From contig CANJCB010000003.1 of NCBI GenBank assembly GCA_947473305.1, positions 124,001 to 188,000 on the forward strand: a stretch of DNA of 64,000 nucleotides, written 5' to 3'. Below are positions 1 through 7,937 of this stretch, piece by piece. Source of the stretch: Rhodospirillales bacterium. Lineage in GTDB: Bacteria > Pseudomonadota > Alphaproteobacteria > ATCC43930 > CGMCC-115725. The number at the start of each line of letters is the position of its first letter. Positions within the stretch are counted from its first letter, which is position 1. A program made the position numbers and the translations under genes. The notes beneath the pieces are model-generated. The model had not been told where the DNA came from, searched no databases, and saw only the letters and a program-made list of their open reading frames with translations.

Positions 1-1
1 G

Positions 2-484
2 ACCACGATCCATTCCTATACGGGCGACCAGAACACGGTCGATACGCTCCATTCCGATCTGCGCCGCGCGCGCGCGGCGGCTTTGTCGATGATCCCGACC
101 TCGACGGGAGCGGCCAAGGCCCTTGGCCTCGTGCTGCCGGAGCTTGTCGGCAAGCTCGACGGCACCTCGATCCGGGTCCCGACCGCCAATGTCTCGCTCA
201 TCGACTTCAAGTTCAACGCGTCGCGCGACACCAGCAAGGAAGAGATCAACGAACTGATGACCAAGGCGGCCAATTCCGACCGCTTCCGGGGCATCCTCGG
301 GGTCAACAGCGAGGAACTCGTCTCCTGCGACTTCAACCACAACTCGCATAGCTCGACCTTCGACCTGACGCAGACCGTGGTGCTGGGCAAGCGCTTCGGC
401 CGCGTCATGAGCTGGTACGATAACGAATGGGGCTTCTCGAACCGCATGGTCGAGGCGGCGGCCAAGGTCGGCAAGCTCGGCTGA
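2..484 (+). CDS. gap: Glyceraldehyde-3-phosphate dehydrogenase, C-terminal part (5' end outside window)
   Basis: The reading frame is open from the window edge and ends at TGA 482-484, giving 160 residues of the catalytic half. The first visible residues, [10 protein letters not shown], contain the histidine that pairs with the catalytic cysteine, which lies upstream outside the window. The conserved [25 protein letters not shown] and SWYDNEWG blocks follow in the family order. The enzyme oxidises glyceraldehyde-3-phosphate to 1,3-bisphosphoglycerate in the cytoplasm. It is followed within a base by a small gene and then by an aldolase, so the glycolytic genes are probably co-transcribed. The family assignment is firm; the NAD/NADP preference cannot be judged from this part. 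Confidence 0.96.
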   Translation, partial: TTIHSYTGDQNTVDTLHSDLRRARAAALSMIPTSTGAAKALGLVLPELVGKLDGTSIRVPTANVSLIDFKFNASRDTSKEEINELMTKAANSDRFRGILGVNSEELVSCDFNHNSHSSTFDLTQTVVLGKRFGRVMSWYDNEWGFSNRMVEAAAKVGKLG

Positions 485-485
485 C

Positions 486-926
486 GTGCTGCCTCGGATC
501 GTCATCCATTCGCTCGATCAAGCGCGGGCGGCCCTCAGGGCCGCCCGTGAGCTTAAGGAGGACGTGATTCTCGAAAGCGCCGCCGGGGCCGCCTCCTATC
601 TCGGCCCCCTCTGGTTCAAGGCCCTGCTGGAAACGCTCGCCGAGGAAACCCCCGACGTCGAGATCGACGGTCTTCTCGATTGCGGCGACGCGCCGGGCCT
701 GGTGCTGGCCGCCTTCCGCGCCGGGATCGGGCGGGTCCGTTTCACCGGCCCGTCCGAAATGGGACAGCGGCTCCAGGAGATCGGTGAGAATTTCGAGGCT
801 TCCGTCGAATTGGCGCCACAGCCCGCCCTCGACCTCATGAATTCATCCGACGTGGCCTCCGCCTGCCACGCCTTTCTCGAAACCCGCCCTTCTGCTATAT
901 CCGGCTCCCATAAGAGCCGCCCCTAG
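486..926 (+). CDS. Conserved-looking hypothetical protein between gap and aldolase
   Basis: This is a 146-residue protein with a GTG start two bases after the gap stop codon. It has no signal peptide or membrane segment. The middle alternates predicted strands and helices (DVEIDGLLDCGDAPGLVLAA, then GIGRVRFTGP), which suggests a small cytoplasmic alpha/beta domain. I do not recognise a family or catalytic motif. Tight packing between gap and the fructose-bisphosphate aldolase suggests co-expression with glycolytic genes, but gives no function. The start is inferred from spacing; no strong ribosome site is visible because it would lie inside the end of gap. Confidence 0.75.
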   Translation: MLPRIVIHSLDQARAALRAARELKEDVILESAAGAASYLGPLWFKALLETLAEETPDVEIDGLLDCGDAPGLVLAAFRAGIGRVRFTGPSEMGQRLQEIGENFEASVELAPQPALDLMNSSDVASACHAFLETRPSAISGSHKSRP

Positions 927-940
927 GAGACTTCCCCGTC

Positions 941-1870
941 ATGGAACTGAGCGCCGCCGTCAAACGCATCCTCGCCAACTACGAGAGCGACAATCCCGGC
1001 ACCAAGGCCAATCTCGCCCGCATCCTGATGCAGGGGCGTCTCGGCGGCACCGGCAAGCTCGTGATCCTGCCGGTGGACCAGGGCTTCGAGCACGGCCCCG
1101 CCCGGAGCTTCGCGCCCAACCCGGCGGGCTATGATCCGCATTACCATTTCCAACTCGCCATCGACGCCGGGCTTTCGGCCTATGCCGCACCCCTGGGCAT
1201 GATCGAGGCGGGCGCCGCCACCTTCGCCGGAGCGATCCCGACGATCCTGAAGGTCAACAGCTCCAACAGCCTCGCCCGCGCCAAGGAGGACCCCTCGCAA
1301 GCCCTGACGGGCAGTGTGCAAGACGCCCTGCGGCTTGGCTGCTCGGCCATCGGCTTCACGATCTATCCCGGCTCCGATGTCGCCTTCGACATGATGGGCC
1401 AGATCTCCGCCATGGCCGAGGAAGCGAAGTCCGTGGGTCTGGCGGTCGTCGTCTGGTCCTATCCGCGCGGCGGCAATCTTTCCAAGGCCGGCGAGACGGC
1501 CATCGACATCTGCGCCTATGCCGCCCATATGGCGGCGCTGCTCGGCGCCCATATCATCAAGGTGAAACCGCCGACCGAGGCGCTGGAACTCGACGCCGCC
1601 AAGAAGGTCTACGAGAGCCAGAAGATCGACATCTCCACCCCGGCGGCCCGCATCAAGCATGTGGTGCAGTCCTGCTTCAACGGCCGCCGCATCGTCGTCT
1701 TCTCCGGCGGCGAGGCTAAGGACATGGAGGGCGTCTGCAACGAGGCCCGCGCCATCCGCGACGGCGGCGGCAACGGCTCGATCATCGGCCGCAACACCTT
1801 CCAGCGGCCAAGGGACGAGGCGCTGAAGCTCCTCGACACCATCGTCAAGATCTACCAGGGTCAGGCATAA
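941..1870 (+). CDS. fbaB: Class I fructose-bisphosphate aldolase (DhnA/FbaB type)
   Basis: A 309-residue TIM-barrel protein of the DhnA-type class I aldolases, which reversibly cleave fructose-1,6-bisphosphate through a lysine Schiff base without metal. [13 protein letters not shown] near residue 45 is the family's first-strand signature. HIIKVKPP near 210 carries the likely Schiff-base lysine. [11 protein letters not shown] and [11 protein letters not shown] near 255-285 form the phosphate-binding loops. AGGAGA precedes the ATG by about 10 bases. Its position after gap and before thiE, with only four bases to the next start, supports one transcript. Family assignment is firm; the exact sugar specificity is inferred from context. 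Confidence 0.93.
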   Translation: MELSAAVKRILANYESDNPGTKANLARILMQGRLGGTGKLVILPVDQGFEHGPARSFAPNPAGYDPHYHFQLAIDAGLSAYAAPLGMIEAGAATFAGAIPTILKVNSSNSLARAKEDPSQALTGSVQDALRLGCSAIGFTIYPGSDVAFDMMGQISAMAEEAKSVGLAVVVWSYPRGGNLSKAGETAIDICAYAAHMAALLGAHIIKVKPPTEALELDAAKKVYESQKIDISTPAARIKHVVQSCFNGRRIVVFSGGEAKDMEGVCNEARAIRDGGGNGSIIGRNTFQRPRDEALKLLDTIVKIYQGQA

Positions 1871-1874
1871 GGGC

Positions 1875-2528
1875 TTGAGCGACAGCGAGACGCCCGCCCG
1901 CCTCTACCTGATCACTCCGCCGGCCCTGGAGCCGGCGGATTTCGCTCCTCGCCTCACCGCGGCGCTCGACGGGGGCGATGTCGCTTGCCTGCAACTGCGC
2001 CTCAAGGACGTAAGCGACGACGTGATCCGCCGGGCCTGCGAGGTCCTGCTGCCGATCGCCCAGAAGCGGGAGGTCGCCTTCATCCTCAACGACCGCCCGG
2101 ATCTGGCGAAGGAGATGGGCTGCGACGGGACCCATGTGGGCCAGAGCGACATGGGTTATGCCGAGGCGCGGCGCTTGCTGGGGCCTGACAAGATCGTCGG
2201 CGTGACCTGCCACGACAGCCGCCATCTCGCCATGGATGCGGCGGAAGCGGGGGCGGATTACGTCGCCTTCGGGGCTTTCTATGCGACCACCACCAAGCCG
2301 TCGAAATACCGACCGGAGCCTGAGCTGCTCTATTGGTGGAACGAGATCATGACCGTGCCGAGCGTCGCCATCGGCGGCATCACCGCCGAAAACTGCGCGC
2401 CTCTGGTCGAGGCCGGGGCCGATTTCCTGGCCGTGGTGACGGCCGTGTGGAACCACCCCAAGGGTCCGGGCGAAGCGGTCGCCGAGTTCAACCGGGCGAT
2501 TGCCGCGGCCACGCTGCCGGCGGTCTAG
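1875..2528 (+). CDS. thiE: Thiamine-phosphate synthase
   Basis: A 217-residue cytoplasmic TIM barrel that joins the thiazole and pyrimidine phosphates into thiamine phosphate. Visible family motifs are LQLRLK (39-44), NDRPDLA (72-78), GTHVGQSD (85-92) and, near the end, [11 protein letters not shown] followed by [12 protein letters not shown]. The start is TTG four bases after the aldolase stop; no better in-frame ATG exists near the N-terminus. ThiC, which makes the pyrimidine half, is 46 kb away under a TPP riboswitch; no riboswitch is seen here, so this gene is probably driven with the aldolase transcript. Confidence 0.92.
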   Translation: MSDSETPARLYLITPPALEPADFAPRLTAALDGGDVACLQLRLKDVSDDVIRRACEVLLPIAQKREVAFILNDRPDLAKEMGCDGTHVGQSDMGYAEARRLLGPDKIVGVTCHDSRHLAMDAAEAGADYVAFGAFYATTTKPSKYRPEPELLYWWNEIMTVPSVAIGGITAENCAPLVEAGADFLAVVTAVWNHPKGPGEAVAEFNRAIAAATLPAV

Positions 2529-2543
2529 GGACACACCCCTCGT

Positions 2544-2618
2544 CGTCATGCCCGGACTTGATCCGGGCATCTGCCAGCTACTTACGCAGAGATGGTCGGG
2601 TCAAACCCGGCCATGACG
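2544..2618. repeat. Dispersed palindromic repeat, double-hairpin form
   Basis: The 75-base element begins CGTCATG and ends CATGACG. The left half folds as ATGCCCGGA...TCCGGGCAT and the right half as ATGGTCGGGT...ACCCGGCCAT, separated by a short unpaired spacer, so two hairpins sit head to head inside an overall inverted repeat. The same architecture occurs at 12513-12618, with shorter relatives at 20887 and 42430. It lies just after thiE and may also act as a transcription end, though no T-run is seen. Confidence 0.75.
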
Positions 2619-2658
2619 ATCTGATAAAGAAAGCGGAGAGCCGCGAGGGACGTTTCTA

Positions 2659-3309
2659 TCACCGGCAGGCATTCATGATCCGGACATATTCCGCCTGGGT
2701 ATCCAGCCCCTGCTGCCGCCGGTTGCGTTCCGCGCCCAGCCGCGCGAAGGCCTGGCGGAGCGCCCGCTCCATCGCCTGGGAAAGCCGCCGCTCCGCGTCC
2801 GCCTTGCGGCCCAGCGGCACGGGATCCGTGCCGATCCGCGCCAGCGCCTGCCGCACCGCTTCGCGGAACACCGGGCCGTATTCCTTCAGGAGCCCGTCGT
2901 CGATCGCCTGATGCTGGCGCTCGTGGTCGAGCACCGCCTTGTATTCGCAACTGCCCGGAAGCCGGTCGTTCGTCACATAGATCTTGCGGGGCTCCACGGT
3001 GAGCGCCACCGACACTTCGGTCGTCCTGACGCAGAGCCCGTTGCCGCGCTGCTGGATCTCATAGGTCGGCAGGGCCGAGGCGTTGAAGTTTCCCACATAG
3101 AGCCCGATCAGCCGTCCCCCCTGGCGGAGCGCTGTTGCGAGCGCCCGGACCTGCTCCGACGGCTGGCTATTGTCCACCAGGGGCTCCGAAGCCGATGTAT
3201 GGAGGTGGATCACGGCCGGGGAGACCGGGCAGGTCTCCTGCGCCGAAGCCGCCCCGGCAACCATGCCGCAGAGGACCAGACCCAGTGACGCGGCGACGAG
3301 GGTTCTCAA
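2659..3309 (-). CDS. Exported protein with HExxH motif (putative zinc-peptidase-like, DUF922-like)
   Basis: A 216-residue protein with a signal peptide: MRTLVAAS, a hydrophobic stretch, then AGAASAQ before a likely cleavage near residue 24. The mature part carries LDHERQHQAID around residue 130, which fits the HExxH zinc-binding pattern within a helix. The C-terminal third is Arg/Ala/Glu-rich and helical. This arrangement resembles the DUF922 group of secreted putative metalloproteins, but I cannot confirm it. It is transcribed divergently from the DUF445 gene, with about 90 bases between the starts. Periplasmic location is inferred from the signal peptide; proteolytic activity is a hypothesis. 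Confidence 0.75.
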   Translation of the reverse strand: MRTLVAASLGLVLCGMVAGAASAQETCPVSPAVIHLHTSASEPLVDNSQPSEQVRALATALRQGGRLIGLYVGNFNASALPTYEIQQRGNGLCVRTTEVSVALTVEPRKIYVTNDRLPGSCEYKAVLDHERQHQAIDDGLLKEYGPVFREAVRQALARIGTDPVPLGRKADAERRLSQAMERALRQAFARLGAERNRRQQGLDTQAEYVRIMNACR

Positions 3310-3402
3310 GGGACCGGGAACTCCGATGCGGAACAGCCATATATACTCGTGCGGTCCTCACGCTTGCGCAAGGTGCCCTTCCGCGCCACATCCTTGGGAC
3401 CC

Positions 3403-4653
3403 ATGGCCGAAACTTCCCCGATAGAAGACCAGCAGCGCCGCGCCCTCGTCCGCAACCGGCGGCTGGCGACCGGCCTTCTGGTTTTCGTCGTCCTGGTCTT
3501 CCTTGGCACCCTCGTCGTGCCGGAACCCGGTTTCTGGACGCGGCTCCTGCGCGCCACGGCAGAGGCGGGCGTGGCCGGCGCGCTGGCGGACTGGTTCGCG
3601 GTGACGGCGGTCTTCCGCCGCCCCCTGGGGCTGCCGATCCCCCATACCGCCATCGTGCCGCGCAGCAAGGACCGGATCGGCGCGGGCCTCGGCCGTTTCG
3701 TCGAGACCCATTTCCTGACCCCCGACCTCCTGTCCCAGCGCCTGGGCGAGGCCAAGGTCGCAAAGCATATGGCGGAATGGCTGAGCCAGCCCACCAATGC
3801 CGAGGCGCTGGCCGACCGGGTCGTGGCGGGTCTCCCCTATGTGGTGCGATCCCTGGGCGACAAGGAAATCCGCGCCTTCGTCGGCCGCGCTCTGGGCGAG
3901 CAGTTGAAAGAGCTGGAACTCGCCCCGATCCTGGCGCGGCTTTTGTCGCTGCTCTCGGCCACGGGGCATGGCGAGGCCTTGCTCGACAACGCGCTCCTGG
4001 CGGCGCGGAACCTGATCGACAGCCGGCGGGACGACCTCGACCGGCTGGTGGCGGAGCGCACCGCCTGGTGGATCCCCAAGACCGTCGACCGCCGCATCGC
4101 CAAGTCCGTCGTGGAAGGCGTGCGCAATTTCATCGAGGAATTGCGCCTGCCCGGCAGCGAGTCCCGGCAGAAGCTCCTGGAGATGGTCGCGCATTTCTCC
4201 GCCGAGACGATCCATTCCAAGGCATGGCGGACCCGCATCGAAGGGGCAAAGCATAATTTCCTGCAGCAGGAAGCCGTCCAGGAATGGCTCGTCACGGTGG
4301 GCGACAGGCTCCGGGAATTCGTGCTGGCGGACCTGGAATCCCCCAAATCGAGGACCCGTGAGGCACTCGCCAAGGGCGCCCAGTCCCTGGGCTATGCGCT
4401 GGCCGCCGACGAGGCCATGCGGCAGCGCTTCGACCGGGCGGTGGAACGGATTGCCTTGCATCTCCTCTCACCCTGGCGCGGGGAGATCGGCCGCATCATC
4501 GAGGAAACGGTCAAGAGCTGGGACGCCGGCACCGTCACGGCCCGCATCGAACTCGCGGTGGGCGGCGACCTCCAGATCATCCGGATCAACGGCACGCTCG
4601 TGGGCAGCCTCGTCGGCTGCGCGCTCTACCTGATCTCGACGTTTTTCATCTGA
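3403..4653 (+). CDS. DUF445 family membrane protein
   Basis: About 416 residues from the ATG at 3403; an upstream in-frame GTG at 3349 would add 18 residues but falls in the likely promoter. A transmembrane segment (LATGLLVFVVLVFLGTLVVP) is followed by the DUF445 hallmark AGALADWFAVTAVFRRPLG, with PHTAIVP and the long helical region typical of the family. A second hydrophobic segment (GSLVGCALYLISTFF) ends the protein. DUF445 proteins are inner-membrane proteins of unknown biochemical role. It is convergent with epmA, with only six bases between the stop codons. Confidence 0.9.
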   Translation: MAETSPIEDQQRRALVRNRRLATGLLVFVVLVFLGTLVVPEPGFWTRLLRATAEAGVAGALADWFAVTAVFRRPLGLPIPHTAIVPRSKDRIGAGLGRFVETHFLTPDLLSQRLGEAKVAKHMAEWLSQPTNAEALADRVVAGLPYVVRSLGDKEIRAFVGRALGEQLKELELAPILARLLSLLSATGHGEALLDNALLAARNLIDSRRDDLDRLVAERTAWWIPKTVDRRIAKSVVEGVRNFIEELRLPGSESRQKLLEMVAHFSAETIHSKAWRTRIEGAKHNFLQQEAVQEWLVTVGDRLREFVLADLESPKSRTREALAKGAQSLGYALAADEAMRQRFDRAVERIALHLLSPWRGEIGRIIEETVKSWDAGTVTARIELAVGGDLQIIRINGTLVGSLVGCALYLISTFFI

Positions 4654-4659
4654 TTGGCT

Positions 4660-5697
4660 TCACCTGACGGGCGCCCAGAGCACGTCCTCGATATCCGCCG
4701 CGCCGGTCGCCACCATGACCAGCCGGTCGAGGCCCAGCGCGATGCCCGCGCTCTCGGGCATGCCATAGTCGAGCGCCGCCAGGAAATCCTCGTCGAGGGG
4801 ATAGGTCTCGCCGTAAATGAGCCGCTTCTTTTCCTGGTCCGCCAGGAAGCGCCCGCGCTGGATCTGGGGATCGGTCAGCTCCCCGAAGGCATTCGCGAGC
4901 TCTATCCCGGAGACATAAAGCTCGAACCGCTCGGCCACTCTGGGATCCTCGGGCTTGGGCCGGGAGAGCGCCGCCATGGACACGGGGTAATCGTAAAGAA
5001 AGGTCGGCCGCCCCATCCCGAGATCGGGCTCGATCCGGTCCAGGAGGATGCGGAAGAAGAGATCCTCCCATTCGTCGCCCGCGTGCGGCGCGATGCCGAG
5101 ATGCGCAGAGGCTTTCGCCAGAAGTGCCAGATCGGGCTTCGAGGGATCGGGCGCCGTGGCCAGCAGGTCGATGCCACAGCGGCTCCGGAAAGCCTCGGGC
5201 ACCGAGAGCCGCTCGAAAGGCGGGGCGGGGTCGCTGTCGCGCCCTTTCCCGTGAAACATCCCGCGCCCCGCCGCCTTGAGGCAGCGGCGCAGCAGGGTTT
5301 CGCAATCCGTCATGAGATCCTGGTAGCCCGCCCCCGCCCGATACCACTCCAGCATCGAGAATTCCGGGTGATGGGTGGCCGTGCGCTCGCCGTTGCGCCA
5401 GACATGGGCGATCTGGAAGATCCGGGGCTCGCCCGCCACCAGGAGCTTCTTCATGGCGAATTCCGGCGAGGTATGGAGATAGCGCCGCCGCGTCACCTCC
5501 CCCGGCTCGTCCATGTCGGTGCCGAAGGCCATGAGATGGGGCTCGATGCCGGGGCTCACCTGGAGGCCCGGTGTTTCGACCTCGATGAAATTCCGCTCGG
5601 CGAAGAAGGCTCTCACCTCGGCGACGATCCGCGCCCGCGCCATGAGGTAGGGGCGTCGCGCCGCCAATCGTTCCGGTCGCCACCACTCGCCAGCCAT
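4660..5697 (-). CDS. epmA: EF-P--lysine ligase EpmA (GenX/PoxA), LysRS-like
   Basis: The protein is 345 residues from the ATG at 5697, which has GAGGAA five bases upstream; the frame stays open to 5820, but that extension is arginine-rich and overlaps the efp leader. It is a class II lysyl-tRNA synthetase catalytic core without the anticodon-binding OB domain, the size and build of EpmA. Class II motif 2 is visible as HVWRNGE...HHPEFSMLEWY, and motif 3 as GIALGLDRLVM. EpmA attaches (R)-beta-lysine to a conserved lysine of elongation factor P. It is divergent from efp, its predicted substrate. No epmB (lysine 2,3-aminomutase) is in the window. Confidence 0.93.
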   Translation of the reverse strand: MAGEWWRPERLAARRPYLMARARIVAEVRAFFAERNFIEVETPGLQVSPGIEPHLMAFGTDMDEPGEVTRRRYLHTSPEFAMKKLLVAGEPRIFQIAHVWRNGERTATHHPEFSMLEWYRAGAGYQDLMTDCETLLRRCLKAAGRGMFHGKGRDSDPAPPFERLSVPEAFRSRCGIDLLATAPDPSKPDLALLAKASAHLGIAPHAGDEWEDLFFRILLDRIEPDLGMGRPTFLYDYPVSMAALSRPKPEDPRVAERFELYVSGIELANAFGELTDPQIQRGRFLADQEKKRLIYGETYPLDEDFLAALDYGMPESAGIALGLDRLVMVATGAADIEDVLWAPVR

Positions 5698-5834
5698 TGG
5701 ATTTCCTCGCATCAGACCCGCGCCGCCCAGGGCGGACGAGAACCGCATTTGGCTTCCTTTGGCAAGGGCAAGCTGGTACGAAGCTGCGCCAAACCTATAT
5801 TCCGTCCACCGACGCGCCAAAGAGGGCGAGCGCC

Positions 5835-6401
5835 ATGAAGATCAATGCCATCGATATCAAGCCGGGCAACGTGCTCGAACACCAGGGGAAGCTCTGGGTC
5901 GTCTTGAAGCGCGATTTCGTGCAGCCCGGCAAGGGTGGCATGTTCGCCCAGGTCGAAATGCGCGACCTGCGCAGCGGCACCAAGCTCAACGATCGCTTCC
6001 GCACCCAAGAGGCGGTAGAGCGGGTGAGCCTCGATGAAAAGGAAATGCAGTTCCTCTACTTCGAGGGCGAGCTGGCGACCTTCATGGACAACGAGACCTA
6101 TGAGCAGACCCAGGTGCCGCGAGAGCTGATCGGCGACCCGGCCGATTTCCTGATGGAAGGCATGATCTGCCAGGTGAAGCTTCATGAAGGCGTGGCGCTC
6201 TCGGTCGACCTGCCGCAGACCGTGACCATGCTGCTCGTGGAAGCCGACCCGGTGGTGAAGGGCCAGACGGCCTCCTCCTCCTACAAGCCCGGCAAGCTCG
6301 AAAACGGCCGGCGCGTGATGATCCCGCCCCATATCGACTCGAATATCCGGATCGTCGTGAATACCGCCGACGGCACCTACCTCGAACGCGCCAAGGACTG
6401 A
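5835..6401 (+). CDS. efp: Elongation factor P
   Basis: A 188-residue, three-barrel translation factor that relieves ribosome stalling at polyproline. The ATG at 5835 gives MKINAIDIKPGNVLEHQGK, the standard N-terminus. The modification loop is QPGKGG, with Lys33 in the position that EpmA modifies. The C-terminal barrel ends with RIVVNTADGTYLERAK, as usual. Regions upstream of 5835 in the same frame are not family-like. A TATATT box at 5796-5801 is a possible -10. The stop overlaps the next gene's ATG by one base. A proline-rich secreted protein encoded nearby (7938-9665) is the kind of substrate that needs EF-P. Confidence 0.97.
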   Translation: MKINAIDIKPGNVLEHQGKLWVVLKRDFVQPGKGGMFAQVEMRDLRSGTKLNDRFRTQEAVERVSLDEKEMQFLYFEGELATFMDNETYEQTQVPRELIGDPADFLMEGMICQVKLHEGVALSVDLPQTVTMLLVEADPVVKGQTASSSYKPGKLENGRRVMIPPHIDSNIRIVVNTADGTYLERAKD

Positions 6402-7201
6402 TGGCGGTTTTCTCCCCGACCATCAATGTGATGACGGCGGCCGCCCGCAAGGCGGCGCGCGGACTGCTCCGCGACTTCGGCGAGGTGGAGCAGCTCCAGG
6501 TTTCGGTCAAGGGTCCGGGGGACTTTGTCTCCCAGGCCGACCACAAGGCCGAGAAGATGCTGCGCGTGGAGCTTGGCAAGGCGCGGCCCGGTTTCGGCTT
6601 CCTCATGGAGGAAAGCGGCGAGACGACGGGCGACGGCAGGCACCGCTGGATCGTCGATCCCCTGGATGGAACCACGAACTTCCTGCACGGCTTCCCGCAT
6701 TTCGCGATCTCCATCGCCTTGGAGCGCGAGGGCGAATTGGTCGCCGCAGTGATCTACGAGCCCGTGCACGACGAGATGTTCTGGGCGGAAAAGGGCTCGG
6801 GCGCCTATGTCAACGACCGGCGGATGCGGGTCTCCGCGCGCAAGACCCTGCCCGACACGCTGATCGGCACCGGCATTCCCTTCCGGGAGCGCGGCGATCA
6901 TCCGGCCTATCTGAAGGGCCTGGCGGCCGTCATGGCCGCGACCTCCGGCGTGCGGCGCGCGGGCGCGGCTTCGCTGGATCTCGCCTATGTGGCGGCGGGG
7001 CGGCTCGACGGGTTCTGGGAATTCGGGCTGCAGCCCTGGGATATCGCGGCCGGGATCCTCCTGGTGCGGGAAGCCGGCGGGCGGGTCACCGACATCGCCG
7101 GCGGCCACGACATGCTGGCGACCGGCAATGTGCTGGCCGCCAACCCCCATCTTCACCTCCCGCTCGGCTCCCTGCTCAAGGAAGCCGGCCGGAAGGAGTA
7201 A
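6401..7201 (+). CDS. suhB: Inositol monophosphatase family protein (SuhB-like)
   Basis: A 266-residue enzyme of the Mg2+-dependent, Li+-sensitive phosphatase superfamily. The metal ligands are visible: MEESGE with Glu70-Glu71, DPLDGTTN at 86-93, and WDIAAG at 213-218. The length is normal. It hydrolyses myo-inositol phosphates in vitro; in enterobacteria SuhB also acts in rRNA transcription complexes, a role not assessable here. Its ATG shares one base with the efp stop (6401), so it is translationally coupled to efp. The gene symbol is by family; CysQ-type specificity is less likely from the motifs but not excluded. Confidence 0.88.
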   Translation: MAVFSPTINVMTAAARKAARGLLRDFGEVEQLQVSVKGPGDFVSQADHKAEKMLRVELGKARPGFGFLMEESGETTGDGRHRWIVDPLDGTTNFLHGFPHFAISIALEREGELVAAVIYEPVHDEMFWAEKGSGAYVNDRRMRVSARKTLPDTLIGTGIPFRERGDHPAYLKGLAAVMAATSGVRRAGAASLDLAYVAAGRLDGFWEFGLQPWDIAAGILLVREAGGRVTDIAGGHDMLATGNVLAANPHLHLPLGSLLKEAGRKE

Positions 7202-7204
7202 GCG

Positions 7205-7573
7205 TCAGGCGCCGCAGACCCGGTGGCGTTCGCCCGACAGGCGCCGCACGGTAGAGGTGCCGAGTTCCTTCACATCGGGATCGACGGCGTTGCTGCCCCG
7301 CTGGGCGATCAGCTCGAGCGCCACCTTTTCCTCGTCGGAGGAATTGAGCGCCCAGACATCGACCTCGCAGAGGCATTGCTTCAGGGCCTGATGACCGTCG
7401 AGGCCCTTGGCCCTGATCTTCTGCATCGAGCAATTGTCGATATGGCCCGCGAGCTTGGTCTTGAACTGCTGGGCGCGCGGCGTCAGCGGCTGTCCGTATT
7501 CCGCGCGCGGCGTCGTGGAACAGGCAGACAGCAGAATGGCCGCGACGGCCACCACACCCAACCGCTTGTTCAT
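7205..7573 (-). CDS. Small lipoprotein, unknown function
   Basis: 122 residues from the ATG at 7573, which has GGAGG spaced five bases upstream; in-frame codons further upstream lie in AT-rich leader DNA. The N-terminus MNKRLGVVAVAAILLSAC is a lipoprotein signal with cleavage before Cys18. The mature chain has further cysteines (NCSM, QCLCEVD, RVCGA), which could form disulfides in the periplasm. I do not recognise a family. It is convergent with the phosphatase gene; the two stop codons are about three bases apart. Confidence 0.8.
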   Translation of the reverse strand: MNKRLGVVAVAAILLSACSTTPRAEYGQPLTPRAQQFKTKLAGHIDNCSMQKIRAKGLDGHQALKQCLCEVDVWALNSSDEEKVALELIAQRGSNAVDPDVKELGTSTVRRLSGERHRVCGA

Positions 7574-7937
7574 CCATCCCTCCATCGCTAAAAATCCTCC
7601 AAAATTCTTCCTGCATTTCTCTATCGATCCAGAGTTACGCAGGTAACTGTCAAACTTACTGACAGTATGTAGGATCTTTTTTGAAGATCCCCTGTGATAC
7701 ATATCACTAGGCACAGTTAAATTATATATGAGTCGTTACTGAATATTAAACGTGCTCAAGAGTATTAAGCGGAGTGTAAGAAATCAGATAAAAATAAGCC
7801 AAATTACCTATCGATGATTTAGACGAATTAATGTTATGTCATTCTTGTGAGCAAGAGCTTGGCGGGCCAACCGACCAGCCCTCCGATTTGTTCCCGAGCC
7901 CCCCGCAAAAAACTCGCTGTGGCGGCGGAGAGGCCGG
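7574..7937. other. AT-rich divergent intergenic region with dyad symmetries
   Basis: This gap of about 360 bases is far richer in A+T than its surroundings and separates the lipoprotein (minus) from the repeat/OmpA cluster (plus). It contains a perfect inverted repeat ACTGTCA (7646-7652) / TGACAGT (7660-7666) and a hairpin GGATCTT (7672-7678) / AAGATCC (7684-7690). The position suggests operators or promoter elements for one or both genes. No credible gene was found in it. Confidence 0.55.
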
